The notes below the pieces were generated by a model. It did not search any database, was not told the origin of the DNA, and worked only from the letters and a program-made list of their open reading frames with translations. The position numbers and the translations under genes are program-made. Of a stretch of 64,000 nucleotides of DNA, positions 12,989-24,819 are shown one piece after another. The stretch comes from Rutidosis leptorrhynchoides (taxonomy: Eukaryota; Streptophyta; Magnoliopsida; Asterales; Asteraceae): positions 369,945,501-370,009,500 of the forward strand of contig NC_092337.1 in NCBI RefSeq assembly GCF_046630445.1, in the 5' to 3' direction. Every line of letters starts with the position of its first letter. Positions within the stretch are counted from its first letter, which is position 1.

Positions 12989-15126
12989 TGTAGTTTATCT
13001 TATGTACAAAAATAGGGTAAAACATCGCACTTTCAAAAACTGGCATTAAGTTCAGCAAAAGCTACTAATTTTGACGATAAGACGCAAAACATATGTGAAA
13101 TTACAACAAAAGAAATGAACGATGAGGCGCGCCATCTATCATTCGACATGCTTAGTAATTACAAACTGGGTATTTTTAATCACTTTTCTACACTAATCAC
13201 CCTCATGAATTTATAATTATAGTCTGATTTCATGCAAATGAGGGCATTGCATGATCTCAAGTGTGGGGAAGGGTTATAAATTCTCTCGGGTTTACACTTG
13301 GTTTAATTGCCAAATTTTGTGAAAATTTTAAAAAAATTTCAACTAAATGAACTCAAAATCATGTTTATACATATTTATGAACGATAAAACTAGGTGATAA
13401 TACCGAAATTATTGTTACCTCGGAGAGAACATAAATTGAGAAACAACCCAAAACGCTTAAATTCATTTAAAATGGAATAAAGGAGAATAAAAAGGTAAAG
13501 AAAAAAATAAATAAAAGCTAAGTGTGGGGAGAATTCACCAAATTCTTTAAAACATATATCACATATTTTTGTACAAGATTATTGCAGGTACTTTTGTTTT
13601 GGACTAAACTAATCAGTTTTACCCGATTTACCGTAATATATTTGAAAGAAAGATGGATCTACATGATGAATTAATTCCATCATTAAAAGGAAGTAAAGTC
13701 TTTCGAAAAAGACACGCGCTTCTTGATTTAGGTCAGGAAGTTTTCGTCCAGACCAGCTGTAGGTTGACGAAAAATCTAGAAAAGTCATCTCTAAAATCAG
13801 CAGGAAATCCACGGACCTCGACATCAAACAGGGTCGCCAAGTGGTCAGACTTATCCTAACCATGAGAGGATCTGTATCGTAAAATGGGGAGGGCGCCGTG
13901 CAAATTAGCTTGATAAGACTAATGAATCAGACCCCCGAAAAGGATAATCTCCTTAAAGATTAAAAATTAGCTTGATCAAATTAAAACCGATTTGTTTTCT
14001 GAAAACCTATTTTCAATGCGTTCATTACCATTGAACGTAAAATCCTAAGAATTCACTTGGAATTCATTAGGTCACCTGAACCAAATCGGGTGTCAACCGT
14101 AAGAACGGTGGTTGCATAGCATGGTCGAAGACAGGACCTTGTGCCAGACCGAAAAATTATAGGGTGATCTTTACTATTGCTCCTACAAAGGATAGTAATT
14201 GCATCCGACACGTTGTGAACCATGAACAAATGCATGTCATTAGACATTGCCTTAACAGTTACTTGTTCATCGCTTTCCTTTACAATCGGATGGTAGTTTA
14301 CTGAAAGGTAATATACGGGACAAGTAAACTGGACATGTGCTTTCCTAATACAAGGTTAGCAAGTGGGTGACACAAAACCATAAGTTTTGAGCTAAAATTT
14401 TCAAATCTGAAACCCACACAACCCACAAAAACATTTTGCAAACACCGGTGAAGGGTTATTCCTAAAAACTTATATAGGGTAAAAGCTAGATTGAATTTTC
14501 AAAAGATCAAATGTTTTCATAAAGATCCAATTTCCTTAAAGGATCTAAATTTTCATAGTCATGTGGGACTGTAAACCACATCGTTACTATCATTGTTTAT
14601 ACCGTCGTATCAAAATCACTGATGTATAAAGTGTGAGAATAAAAAAAGTGATTCGAGTGAAGTGTGATTCTATTTCAAGTTCTGTATTGCTTGAGGACAA
14701 GCAACGTTCAAGTGTGGGGATATTTGATAGTGCTCTAAATGAACATATATTTAAGCGCAATATCGTTCCAATATGTAATATTTTTAGTTGTAATTGTTCT
14801 ATTTTTAAGTTGTAATCGTTTAAATAAATAAATGCGAAGACGAAGCACGAAGATTAAAGAATTGAAGAAAAAGTGCCACTAAAACTGAAAAAGGGTCCTT
14901 AAAGCCATAGTGCACTCAAAAGCGTCCTAAAAAGTGAGTTAAAAGACTTGCGCGGATTTTGGGAGTTAAGGAAAATGATTTTTTGTGCAAATTACAAATT
15001 GCGAAACGCAAAGTACAAGATATCTACGCGTACGAAAGGACGTTCGAAAATCCGGAACCGAGACATAAACCAAGCATCAACGCGCGAGTCAACGGATCAA
15101 AAATTACAAGTCAACTATGCACAAGA

Positions 15127-15131
<5 letters not shown>

Positions 15132-15191
<60 letters not shown>
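15132..15191. repeat. (AT)n microsatellite inside LTR
   Basis: AT run at the same relative LTR position as the run at 58732-58784. It accounts for part of the length difference between the two copies. Confidence 0.93.
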
Positions 15192-15195
<4 letters not shown>

Positions 15196-15279
15196 TATAA
15201 ATTATATATATTATATATATATATTTAAATAAAACGTCGGCAAAGAAAAAAACAAACTAATGTTAGCTGTCACAAGTAG

Positions 15280-15357
15280 CCATGCGATCGCATGGCATAT
15301 AGGCACACAGCCCATGCGATCGCATGAGCCCTAAAACCTGGCCAAGTGCTATAAAAG
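15280..15357 (+). promoter_or_regulatory. Putative LTR promoter: paired palindromes plus TATA box
   Basis: CCATGCGATCGCATGG at 15280-15295 is a perfect 16-bp palindrome. A second copy with the same 14-bp core is at 15313-15326. TATAAAAG follows at 15350-15357. The same order (palindromes, then TATA) is seen in the sister LTR at 58.9 kb and in the unrelated solo LTR at 34.2 kb. A promoter role is inferred from position. Confidence 0.6.
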
Positions 15358-16798
15358 GCGATGTTTTCAGCGAATTATGTACACACTCTTTTCATTCTTT
15401 CTTCCTCTGTAAAGAATTATATATATTTATATTTATAATATTAAGTTTAAATTAGGTTTAATAATAATTAGGTTAATGTAAGAAATGTTTTAAGGTTTTG
15501 TAAGTCGGAACTCTGTCCGTGTAACGCTACACGATTAATCACCACGGTAAGCTATGTTCTTCCTTTTTAAATTAATGTCTCGTAACTAAGTTATTATTAT
15601 GCTTATTTGAGCCGAAGTAATCACGATGTTAGACTAAATATTATGATGGGGTTATTGGATTTTGTACCATAATTTGGGTTTGGACAAAAGACCGACACTT
15701 GTGGACATTGGACTATGACTATTAATAGATGGGGGGTATTGTCTAATTGAGCGACAACTCATTGGAACCTGTCGAACCTATCTTCAAATTAGTTAATCTA
15801 ATAATTATTAAAAAATGATTACGAATGTCCTATTTAGTGACGTTCATACGACATCGTTTACAATCATTTAATTAATCAATTGGATTGGGTAATTGATTAT
15901 TCATTTTGGCCGAGTGAATAAATTAATGTATCATGGACTAATTATAACAGGGGTGGATTACATACAAGGGTAATTGGTGTAATTGTTAACAAATTATTAA
16001 AACCTTGGATTACACGCAGTCGATAACCTGGTGTAATTATTAACAAAGTATTAAAACCTTGTTACAGTTCGAATCCCTAATTAGTTGGAATATTTGACTT
16101 CGGAAATAAGGTTAATTTGACGAGCATTTTATAATTATGACCGATGGACTATTATGGACAAAAACCAGATATGTATCAAATAAACCAGGACAAAGGACAA
16201 TTAACCCGGGTAACAATTACTTAAAATCAAAACGTCAAACATCATGATTGCGAAAGTTTAAATAAGCATAATACTTTTATTTCATATTTCATCGTACCTT
16301 TATTTACTGTCATTTTAATTACTGCAATTTACTTTATCGCAATTTAAATTCTGTCATTTATATTATCGTCATTTATCTTTACGTTTAAAATATAAAATCG
16401 ACAAATCGGTCATTAAACAGTAAAACCCCCCTTTTATAATAATAATATTACTATATATAATTATATATATTTTATATAAATATAGTTGTTAAAAATATAG
16501 TACGTAATCACTAGCTCCCTGTGGAACGAACCGGACTTACTAAAAACTACACTATTCTACGATTAGGTACACTGCTTATAGTGTTGTAGCAAGGTTTAGG
16601 TATATTCCATCTATATAAATAAATAAAACTTGTATCATATTTCGCCGTATTTCATATTAAAAATAATACTATTTCGTACTACACATCGCACATATCAGGG
16701 AGTTTCCTATGCGAACCAAAAAATAACTTATGTAGCCCATGATGCTATAACACACAAATTATAAACACTTGTTGAACTTTGGTTTATCTGAAACGACT

Positions 16799-17339
16799 AA
16801 GGATGGCAATGCGAGAGAAAAAATCTGTGAACCGTGGGTACCTAATCCGTAATGGGAGGGTAAAATAATTAATCTTAACCGAGGGCACGGTTACAAGTAA
16901 ATAATTATACCCGCTGACGGATGCCGGGCCGGTCACGGGTATATGCTACTCGTCACGAGAAAAACTCGATCCGCTAATCCATGAGACTTTTTTGTAATTT
17001 ACCCGAGAGTTTACACACATATAATTATTAAATTTAAAAGTGATTTTATTTGTAATGAAATAATGATTTAACATATAACATTACATATAAGTAAAAAACT
17101 TAATTTTCATGTCAACTTGTACATGTGATTTATAATTAACAAAAATATTTGGCTTTTTGATTTTTTTTAAACTAAGTTGTATATTTTTATTACCCACAAG
17201 TTTACCCGCCGGTCACAGGCATGAGCGAAACATTTTTATCCGCGGGTGGATAACATGTCTCAACGAGCAAACAAAAACTAAATGAGCGGGTCGCGAGTAT
17301 ATAGAATCTACGCCCATCGCTCGCGTACGCCATCCCTAT
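16799..17339. mobile_element. hAT-type MITE with 8-bp target duplication
   Basis: The 541-bp element is bounded by the perfect direct repeat AAACGACT at 16791-16798 and 17340-17347. The ends form imperfect inverted repeats (AAGGATGGCAATGCGAG against the complement of CTCGCGTACGCCATCCCTAT). The interior is rich in GCGGGT/ACCCGC words, as in the plant hAT MITEs that start GGGATGGCAA. No transposase frame is present. The 8-bp duplication is diagnostic of hAT. Confidence 0.88.
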
Positions 17340-17347
17340 AAACGACT

Positions 17348-17597
17348 GATTTATCCATTAAGTCATTTGAAAAAGTTAATTATTCTCAAACGATCATTGA
17401 TCCCACCCACTCCTTTTCATTCAACCTTTTTTTTATCCATTCATAACTTCAATCCCTTAACATGTTGCCTCTAAAATACTTTCGTACAATGGTGGAACAT
17501 CAACTATATCAGAAGGGTCGCAAATAATATTAGCAAATTTTAGGAGGACCATAAGATAAAAAACTTAAACCTATCTTACACTAGTAGTACATCAATG

Positions 17598-17634
<37 letters not shown>

Positions 17635-18768
17635 TATTATTTTTTACCACAAGTTTAAAGTCATTTTGATCGAAAGACCTAAGAAACAATAATAACTTGT
17701 TTTGTTATTTAGAATGTTAACTTTTTAGTAGTATTAACTTTTTATATATATTAAAAAATTTGTTGTTTATAAGGTTCGTTTTTATTACTTGGACATGGAC
17801 TTATAAATCTATTAGACGGTCATGAGTTAGGATTTAACATTCTACATACGAACACACCATATTTATGAAATCACAATAATAGGCAATCCGCCACTAAATA
17901 ATAAAAATAGTATACGACTATTGTTCCAAAATCCCTAGCAACTCATAAGGTACCTTGCGAGCCTTGTGACTTGGGCTTTCGAGGCTTGTAAACTTTGTAA
18001 CGTCATAACTTTTGACTCGTAGGTCCGATTTGGGCACCGTTTTTTTTGTCCCAATTTTTTTTCAAAAATCGGCCTCGAAGACCTTAGTTTTTTCCGTTCT
18101 TCGTTGATTTTGACTTTTGAACGCACTTTAACCGCTTATAAGTTGCTATAAGACATTATAAGTTGCGTTCCATTTAATTCTCGATTTTAGTAAAAACGCA
18201 TGGATCCTTAAAAATTACGTGGTGTCTAGGTACAAGCTACGGATCCAAAGTTATCGCGATCTGAAAATTTTGATCTCGGTCGCTCCTAGTCGCAAGGTCA
18301 CAAGGTCATGTTGCGTTTTGATAAATAGCGCTTAAAATAATCTAAAAGCTCAAACTCTAAAAATATTTGCTGGATATAGGCCTGGCCCCTTGGATGGGCC
18401 TGCTCTAAAATGGGCTTGATTCAGGCTGGTCTTTGGTGATTGGATATCATCGCAATATCATTACATGCACAGCGCGTGTTTTCTACGATTACTTCTAGCG
18501 CGTGATCGTAACGACTCAAGCTTTTCCATTTGCCTTGAGAAAGGGGGTATACCATACACCCTCGCACCAATCTCACACACAAACACTAGCACAAAATCAA
18601 GACGAAATCGATTATTATGTTCATATATTCATTTCTTCTCATTTCAAGTTTTCAATTCCTTTAATACTTATGATTATGATTATTATGATTAATATATTTA
18701 TAATTTTGGTGACGTAAATGGATTACTTATTTGATTAGAGTTTTGACTGCAGATATAAAATTCGAAAG
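17348..18768. other. Intergenic region upstream of RAD23
   Basis: No coding frame that I can support. It holds a (TTA)n microsatellite near 17600-17640 and moderately complex sequence of unknown origin at 17.9-18.4 kb. The last 300 bp probably hold the RAD23 promoter and 5' UTR. The CTGCAG at 18747-18752 could be the acceptor of a leader intron, but I cannot place a convincing donor. Confidence 0.5.
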
Positions 18769-21700
18769 ATGAAGGTTTTTGTGAAAACATTGAAGGGGAC
18801 TCACTTTGAAATTGAAGTTAAACCTGAAGACACGGTTTGTAATCGTTTCAATTCCGATTGATTTTGTTTTAATTATATCTAATCTTGATGCTCTTATGAG
18901 TTATTGATTGTGAGTTAGGGTTTTATGAGTTGCTTGATCTGAATTTATAGTCTATAATGTTTATATTGTAATTTGTAAATAATTTATTGATCGATTTTGG
19001 AATTTTATTTTTCCTAGGGTTTAAGACTGTAAGTGACACTGCAATTAATTAGGGAAAAATTGGGGATTATAAGTTGCTATATATATACATCTACATGTAT
19101 AGTCTATACTGCTGATTGAGTTGTGAGTTTTGAGTAGTTTCATATATATTGAATATTTGAATGTTAACTATGTTTAGTTAGGTGAGTAATTTGATAGAGA
19201 AGTCAATGGTAATCATACTCCACATTTTTAAAGCAAATATTTGATGCTTGCTTGTTTTCATTTTTTATAGGGCTATAGGCTAAGTTTAGCTTCATCGGGG
19301 TCTTAGTTAAATCTTGAATGAATTGGTGTTTTAGTGGTATGCAATGTGATCAATTGCTTACTACAGAAAGCAATTGCAGTTCCAGTTTCGTATTTGGTTT
19401 TTCGAGGATAACTAGTGTAATGAAGGAAATTTATTAAGTTATTAGTTATTTTGGTATTGTTGATTTTTGATGTTTGATGTAATATAACTATATTAGCAGT
19501 CGAAACGTCTATATTGAATTACTAAAAAACACCTGACGAAACTTTCTCAAATGTATGTAAGATTATGTTTATGCTAATAGAATCAATTTTAGGGAAATAA
19601 TAAAATTTGTATGCTGAAAGTTAGCTGTCATTGAACTGGTTTTCTCTATACTTGGATTTGGTCTGCAGAATCCATTTGTGCTTTTCAAAAGATAGTCTAT
19701 CATCAGTTAGCTACTTTACAATAGCAGATTAGTTAATTTGTCAGTTCTTATGATACATTTCACATTGGAATATGATACATATCACATTGAAATGCAAGTA
19801 ATGCATAGCTTTTATCCTTTGTTAATAGTCTGGCACATGATATATTAAGTTGATGTGTTTAATAGTTTTTCTTTGTTATGCACCCTTATCTTTGTGTTTG
19901 TGATAGTTTTGTATGTGGGGGTAATATAGTCATTATTATGCAGGTTAGTGATGTGAAGAAGAATATAGAAACTGTTCAGGGAGATGTATATCCTGCTGCA
20001 CAGCAGATGCTTATTCATCAGGGTAAAGTGCTTAAAGATGGAACCACTTTGGAAGAGAACAAAGTTGCTGAAAATTCTTTTATTGTCATCATGTTATCCA
20101 AGGTAAATTTAACTATCCTTTATCTTTTATAGTCAGTTGCTCACTACTTGAAAGTTCTACCACATCAAAATGTTATGCAATCTATCTTTTAATATTAGAT
20201 TTAATATTGAATAAAATTAAACTTACCGATGACGAATGACCACCAGGATTTAGGTTCATTGGTCCAAGTTTATTTATGATTATAGTGCTTATAGTTTTTC
20301 TTGTCTGCTTAACTCCACTGTGAATGCTAATATTTAAAAATGGTATTTCCATTTAATTTAATTATGAATGTCAACTACAGACTAAAGCACCTGCTGGTGA
20401 AACTTCATCAACAGCAACTGCTCCAAAGGTAGTGATCTGTTTCTTTAACTTTCAATGTCCATCACTTTTTTTTTTTAATCATTTTTATATTTTTGAAGTT
20501 TGTGTGTGATCTTAATTGAACTATCATGCAGGCCCCTCAGACTAGTGTGACTCCTCCTGCACCAGCTGCAACTCAGGCTCCTCCTCCAGCGGTCACACAG
20601 TAAGCTTAAGCTCATACGATATCTTAATAATTATTGCATTTGTGGGTCTATTTTGTTGCAGTCAAAATACAGTTTCTTAGTTTCTGATATTTAGGTGGTG
20701 TTTGTTTTTCAGTCTGCAGATCTTATTATGTCTTATGATTGCACTCCCGCATACATTTTTACCGCAGACTATTTGTTTGTTTTTCTGAAGACATAAAATT
20801 AAATAATGTCATATATTGTCTGCAGCCTCGCATACTTAGATATATGCTTCTAAATGTTGCAGACTGGGTTAAGTTATTTTGCAGACATAAACAACAAACC
20901 GTTGTCAGTATTCAGGACCTTTAGACCACATCTTCTTTACAGACATGGTCCCCAGATCTTCAGACAAAAAACATTTTAAAAAACAAACAACACGTTATTC
21001 TATATTTTTCAAGGCAAACTCGCCCACCAGTTTCTGATATTTAATGTGTTTCTGTATGATTGCAGGCCCGCATCTGTTCCTTCAGCTACTCCTGCTACAA
21101 ATCCAGCATCTATTTTGAATGCTCCGTTAGTATTTCTCCAATATGATAGGGATAGTCTCTTATTATCTATTTTATCATGTTTGTGATGATTTATTGATGA
21201 TATGTATAGGTCAGAGAATGTATACGATCAAGCAGCGTCTAATCTGGTAGCGGGAAGCACTTTGGAGGGTACAATTCAGCATCTTCTTGATATGGGTGGT
21301 GGGATTTGGGATAGGGATACAGTTGTTCGTGCTCTTCGTGCCGCCTTTAACAATCCAGAAAGAGCTGTCGAGTATCTCTATTCTGTAAGTTCTTTAATAA
21401 ACCCATCTTATTCTTATTTTTGTTATATAATAAATTATAAATTATTCAACTATTTATATCTTTTTAGGGTATTCCTGAAGCAGCTGAAGTTCCTCCGCCA
21501 GTGACAGGTGTGCAGGCTGTAAACCCTCAACCCCTGCAAGCTACACAACCACCAGTTATGCCTTCTGCTGGGCCAAATGCAAATCCCCTGGACCTTTTTC
21601 CTCAGGTAGTTTTTTTTTTTTTTTTTGTTTTTTTTGTGAGCTGTAAATTTGTGTAGTCACATCTTGAACAATGTGAATAGTGAAATTTTTTACATGTGGT

Positions 21701-23405
21701 GTAGGGTCTTCCTGACATGGGTGCAAATGCCCCTGCTGGTGGTGCTGCAGGCAACCTCGATTTTCTCCGTAACAGTCCACAGGTATTTACACTTACCCAG
21801 TCCCACATATATTAGAGACAATTTCATGGATGGTCCCTGTAGTCTGTATCAGATATCACTAATGGTCCCTATCACCCTATGCTTTATTTTCATCATTGAT
21901 GGTCCCTGTGGTTTTTACCTTAATCACCGGTGGCCCCTGTTCCTAACGCCCATTAACTTAATACGTCAAAATTAAGCACGTGCCTGACATGTGAGGTTAA
22001 ATTCGTCATTTTAGATTCTCCTTTATCACCTCATTTTCTACTTAATCATATAAGTTGTACTATTAGCATCCTTGTTTGTATCAAATCTCATCTTCCTCCC
22101 CCACACAAACAAAATTAAGATTCAAATCAATTTTGTTAGGATCTCGATGGATTATGGTAATACAGATCTAACCATTTAAAGTATCTTCATGTTCTGTGAG
22201 GTTTGTAGATCCATGTGAGGTTTTGTGTTCATATTTATACTGATACATTTCCATTTTTACTCAGAATTGAACTTTACGTTTGATACTTAATTGTTGTGCC
22301 TTTTGCGTTCGTTAATACATCATTGATTTGTACAATAACTTGTTAATCCATTTACCTGAGCTGTATCATTAGTTTAATTTTCATTTGGATTTGGATTTAG
22401 ATTTCAATTGATGTTAGGGTTTTTAGTTTTTGTGGATAAATGAAGAGGAGAATAAAGAAGATGGTGAATAAGTGATGAGATAGTAAAATACATTTTTGCC
22501 CTCATGTGCATGTCACATGCTTAATTTTAACAGAAAAAGTTAATGGACATTAGGGATAAGGACCACCAATGATTAATGTGAAAACCACAATGATGAAAAA
22601 AAGCACAGGGACCATGAATGACATTTAATACAAACCACAGGGACCATCCATGAAATTTTTGTCTATAATAGGAGGATGTATTTGCAAGTATAATTGATGA
22701 TTCGTTTATCTTTACAGTTCCAAGCACTCCGAGCCATGGTGCAGGCTAATCCACAAATCTTGCAGGTATTTGTCAATTTGTTTTTTTTTTATTTGCATAT
22801 ACATGTAAAGTAATGTAATGTAATGTACACACAAGAGTAAATATGATACGGTGTGAAATTGTGTTTGTTACCATTATTATGATGTTAAACAGCCTATGCT
22901 TCAAGAACTTGGGAAGCAAAATCCTCATTTGGTGAGACTGATACAAGAGCATCAGGCTGATTTTCTTCGTTTGATCAACGAGCCAGTTGAAGGCGGAGAG
23001 TACGTTTTACTTACTTGTTAATGTTTTTCTCTTATGTATTTCGTTTATCTGTTTACGTTTTTTTATTTCTAATTTTAAATTAAATTTCAGGAATGCACTT
23101 GGTGGTGATCTTGCTGGTGCAATGCCGCAGGCTGTGACTGTTACAGCAGAGGAACGTCAAGCTATTGAACGCGTAAGTGTCATACCTTTTCGTTTACAAA
23201 GTTTTATAAGCTACATTTGATTAAAATGTGAGATTTATAACACATGGTATTTAATTTGATATTTATTATTATTATTATATTATCACAGCTTGAAGCAATG
23301 GGATTTGATAGAGCGCTTGTATTAGAGGTGTTCTTTGCATGCAACAAGAACGAGGAGCTGGCAGCAAATTACCTATTAGATCACATGCACGAGTTTGAAG
23401 ATTAG
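18769..23405 (+). CDS. RAD23: Ubiquitin receptor RAD23 (UV excision repair protein RAD23-like)
   Basis: Twelve exons: 18769-18834, 19944-20102, 20381-20428, 20532-20599, 21066-21125, 21210-21384, 21468-21605, 21705-21782, 22718-22765, 22893-22999, 23091-23172 and 23289-23405. All have GT-AG borders and join to 1,146 nt, giving 381 aa, the usual plant RAD23 length. Domains: N-terminal ubiquitin-like domain aa 1-75 ([17 protein letters not shown]...), a P/T/A-rich linker, UBA1 about 148-192 ([20 protein letters not shown]), an STI1/XPC-binding domain about 254-315, and UBA2 about 332-378 ([20 protein letters not shown]). Family role: a shuttle that binds ubiquitylated proteins through the UBA domains and the proteasome through the UBL, and that stabilises XPC/RAD4 in nucleotide excision repair. 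Introns 4 and 8 carry MITEs. I see no defect. Which of the plant RAD23 paralogues it is cannot be decided by eye. Confidence 0.96.
20694..20994. mobile_element. Tourist-like MITE in RAD23 intron 4
   Basis: The ends GGTGGTGTTTGTTTTTCAGT and the complement of AAAACAAACAACACG form an imperfect terminal inverted repeat. TTA flanks both sides (20691-20693 and 20995-20997), the target size and sequence of PIF/Harbinger elements. The interior is rich in CTGCAGAC-type words. It is non-coding, about 301 bp. Confidence 0.55.
21812..22667. mobile_element. Fold-back type element in RAD23 intron 8
   Basis: Long imperfect inverted repeats at both ends. The left end reads AGACAATTTCATGGATGGTC and the right end is its complement near 22640-22664, with GGTCCCTGTGGTTT-type repeats on both arms. 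The arms extend for well over 100 bp with interruptions. I found no exact target duplication, so the superfamily is left open. The element makes up most of the 935-bp intron and does not touch the splice sites. Confidence 0.7.
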
Positions 23406-24819
23406 TATAAATGTCGTTGGTGATGGTTTAATTGTTCACGTTTCTGCGTTAAATCTAATTTTATTTTCCAGTGCTTTTTATTATTATACTTGTGGGAAAT
23501 ATGGGAGTGTTGGTGAAAGTCGAATATTGGATTGTAACACCAGATTCATCATCCGTCTTTTATTTAATTTGCACCTGCTCTGTATTTTGGACCTTTTGAT
23601 TATATGTCTGTTGTTATTGTCTCTTTCCACGCGCATGGGTAGTAGATAGAGGTCAAGTTTGATTTGGTTTGGCATTCGACTCCAATCTGATTGCTTGACG
23701 GGTGAGAATTACACGAGTAATAATCGTTTTTTTTCTAACATGTCGCTTTAGAAAAGTGCTTGGCTGCCTTGTGTCAAGGTTAAACATTAATCAAGACACT
23801 TAGAATTTTGTATTCCATTGGTAACATGGTAATAATTATTTTAGAATTTTGTGTTCCATTGGTAACATGGTAATAATTATGACTTATGAGTGGTTATGCA
23901 AGGTTAAATGCCACTTTTAAGTACCTATTATTTGAAATTGAGGCAAATATAAGTTGAACATACCCTTTAATGTGTGACTTTAAGTTTTTCTTTTTTCTTT
24001 TTTTTAACAGCGTGTGACTTTAAGTTGATGATCTTTATCAAGCAAAAAAAATTATTCAAACCCCCGAATTGGTAAAAAAGGATTCCTTTCTGTCAAATTG
24101 TGAGTAATAGTGATGGGTTGTGGTGATTCAGTTGTGTTAAAATTGAAGCCATTTTGGGATGCATATATTCGTTAATTTCCTGGTTGCCTTGTATCGCTTT
24201 TAAGTTGTTCTAAATGGATTACGCATCTATCTATCTAAGGTTAGTGTTCTCTTTGTACTCTCCCACATTAAACTTTGCTTCATATCATTTGGATATATGA
24301 TATATGATTGATTGATTCAAATAATTCCAATTTACTATATAAAAAACTCGTCTTCATTTAGGCGGTTGATGGTATTATGCAGAGAGTTATATTTGGCATA
24401 TCTTTTATTCTTGTTATACAAAATACCAACACTCAAGACAAAACTTACCTTCCAATACAGCTGTCACCACCAATTTTTTGTAAATTTTATTGTATGAACA
24501 TACTAGAGGTATTCATTAGTTAAGGGACACTATTTGACAATTTACAAATTGCTGTATTCACTTGAAGTTAACCATTATTCTTGTTGTTTTGTATGCATTT
24601 ACATCTATGGTGGTGGGACCCCACCAACCTTATTAAGATGGTAACCCTTTTCCATATCAACAAAATCAATCAATTATTACCATATACTAACTTGCACTTC
24701 ATGTATTAGAAGGTAAAACATCACATAAAAGTTAACTATTTCACCATTTAAAGTAATCTTCCTTGTAAGATAGAATTCCCTTTTCCCTTTGCTAAAAAAA
24801 CATACATATACATACCCTT
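23406..24819. other. RAD23 3' region and intergenic spacer
   Basis: The first few hundred bases are presumably 3' UTR. A 41-bp tandem duplication (unit starting TAGAATTTTGT, copies at 23801 and 23842) is visible. Nothing else is recognised. Confidence 0.5.
23801..23880. repeat. 41-bp tandem duplication
   Basis: Two copies of a 41-bp unit containing CCATTGGTAACATGGTAATA, differing at about one base. Confidence 0.85.

Larger units (their letters stand above)
14725..16697 (+). repeat. 3' LTR, Tat/Athila-type family
   Basis: It starts TGATAGTGCTCTAAATG immediately after the polypurine tract and ends CGCACATATCA, 1,973 bp. The same family recurs as a solo LTR at 58375-60402, colinear over the whole length. 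It includes a TATA box at 15350, an AT microsatellite, and the conserved 3' stretch CTAGCTCCCTGTGGAACGAA near 16509. Confidence 0.87.

Noticed and set aside
15132-15191. AT-rich runs encoding YIYIYI peptides
   Set aside because: Pure dinucleotide microsatellites; the frames are artefacts.
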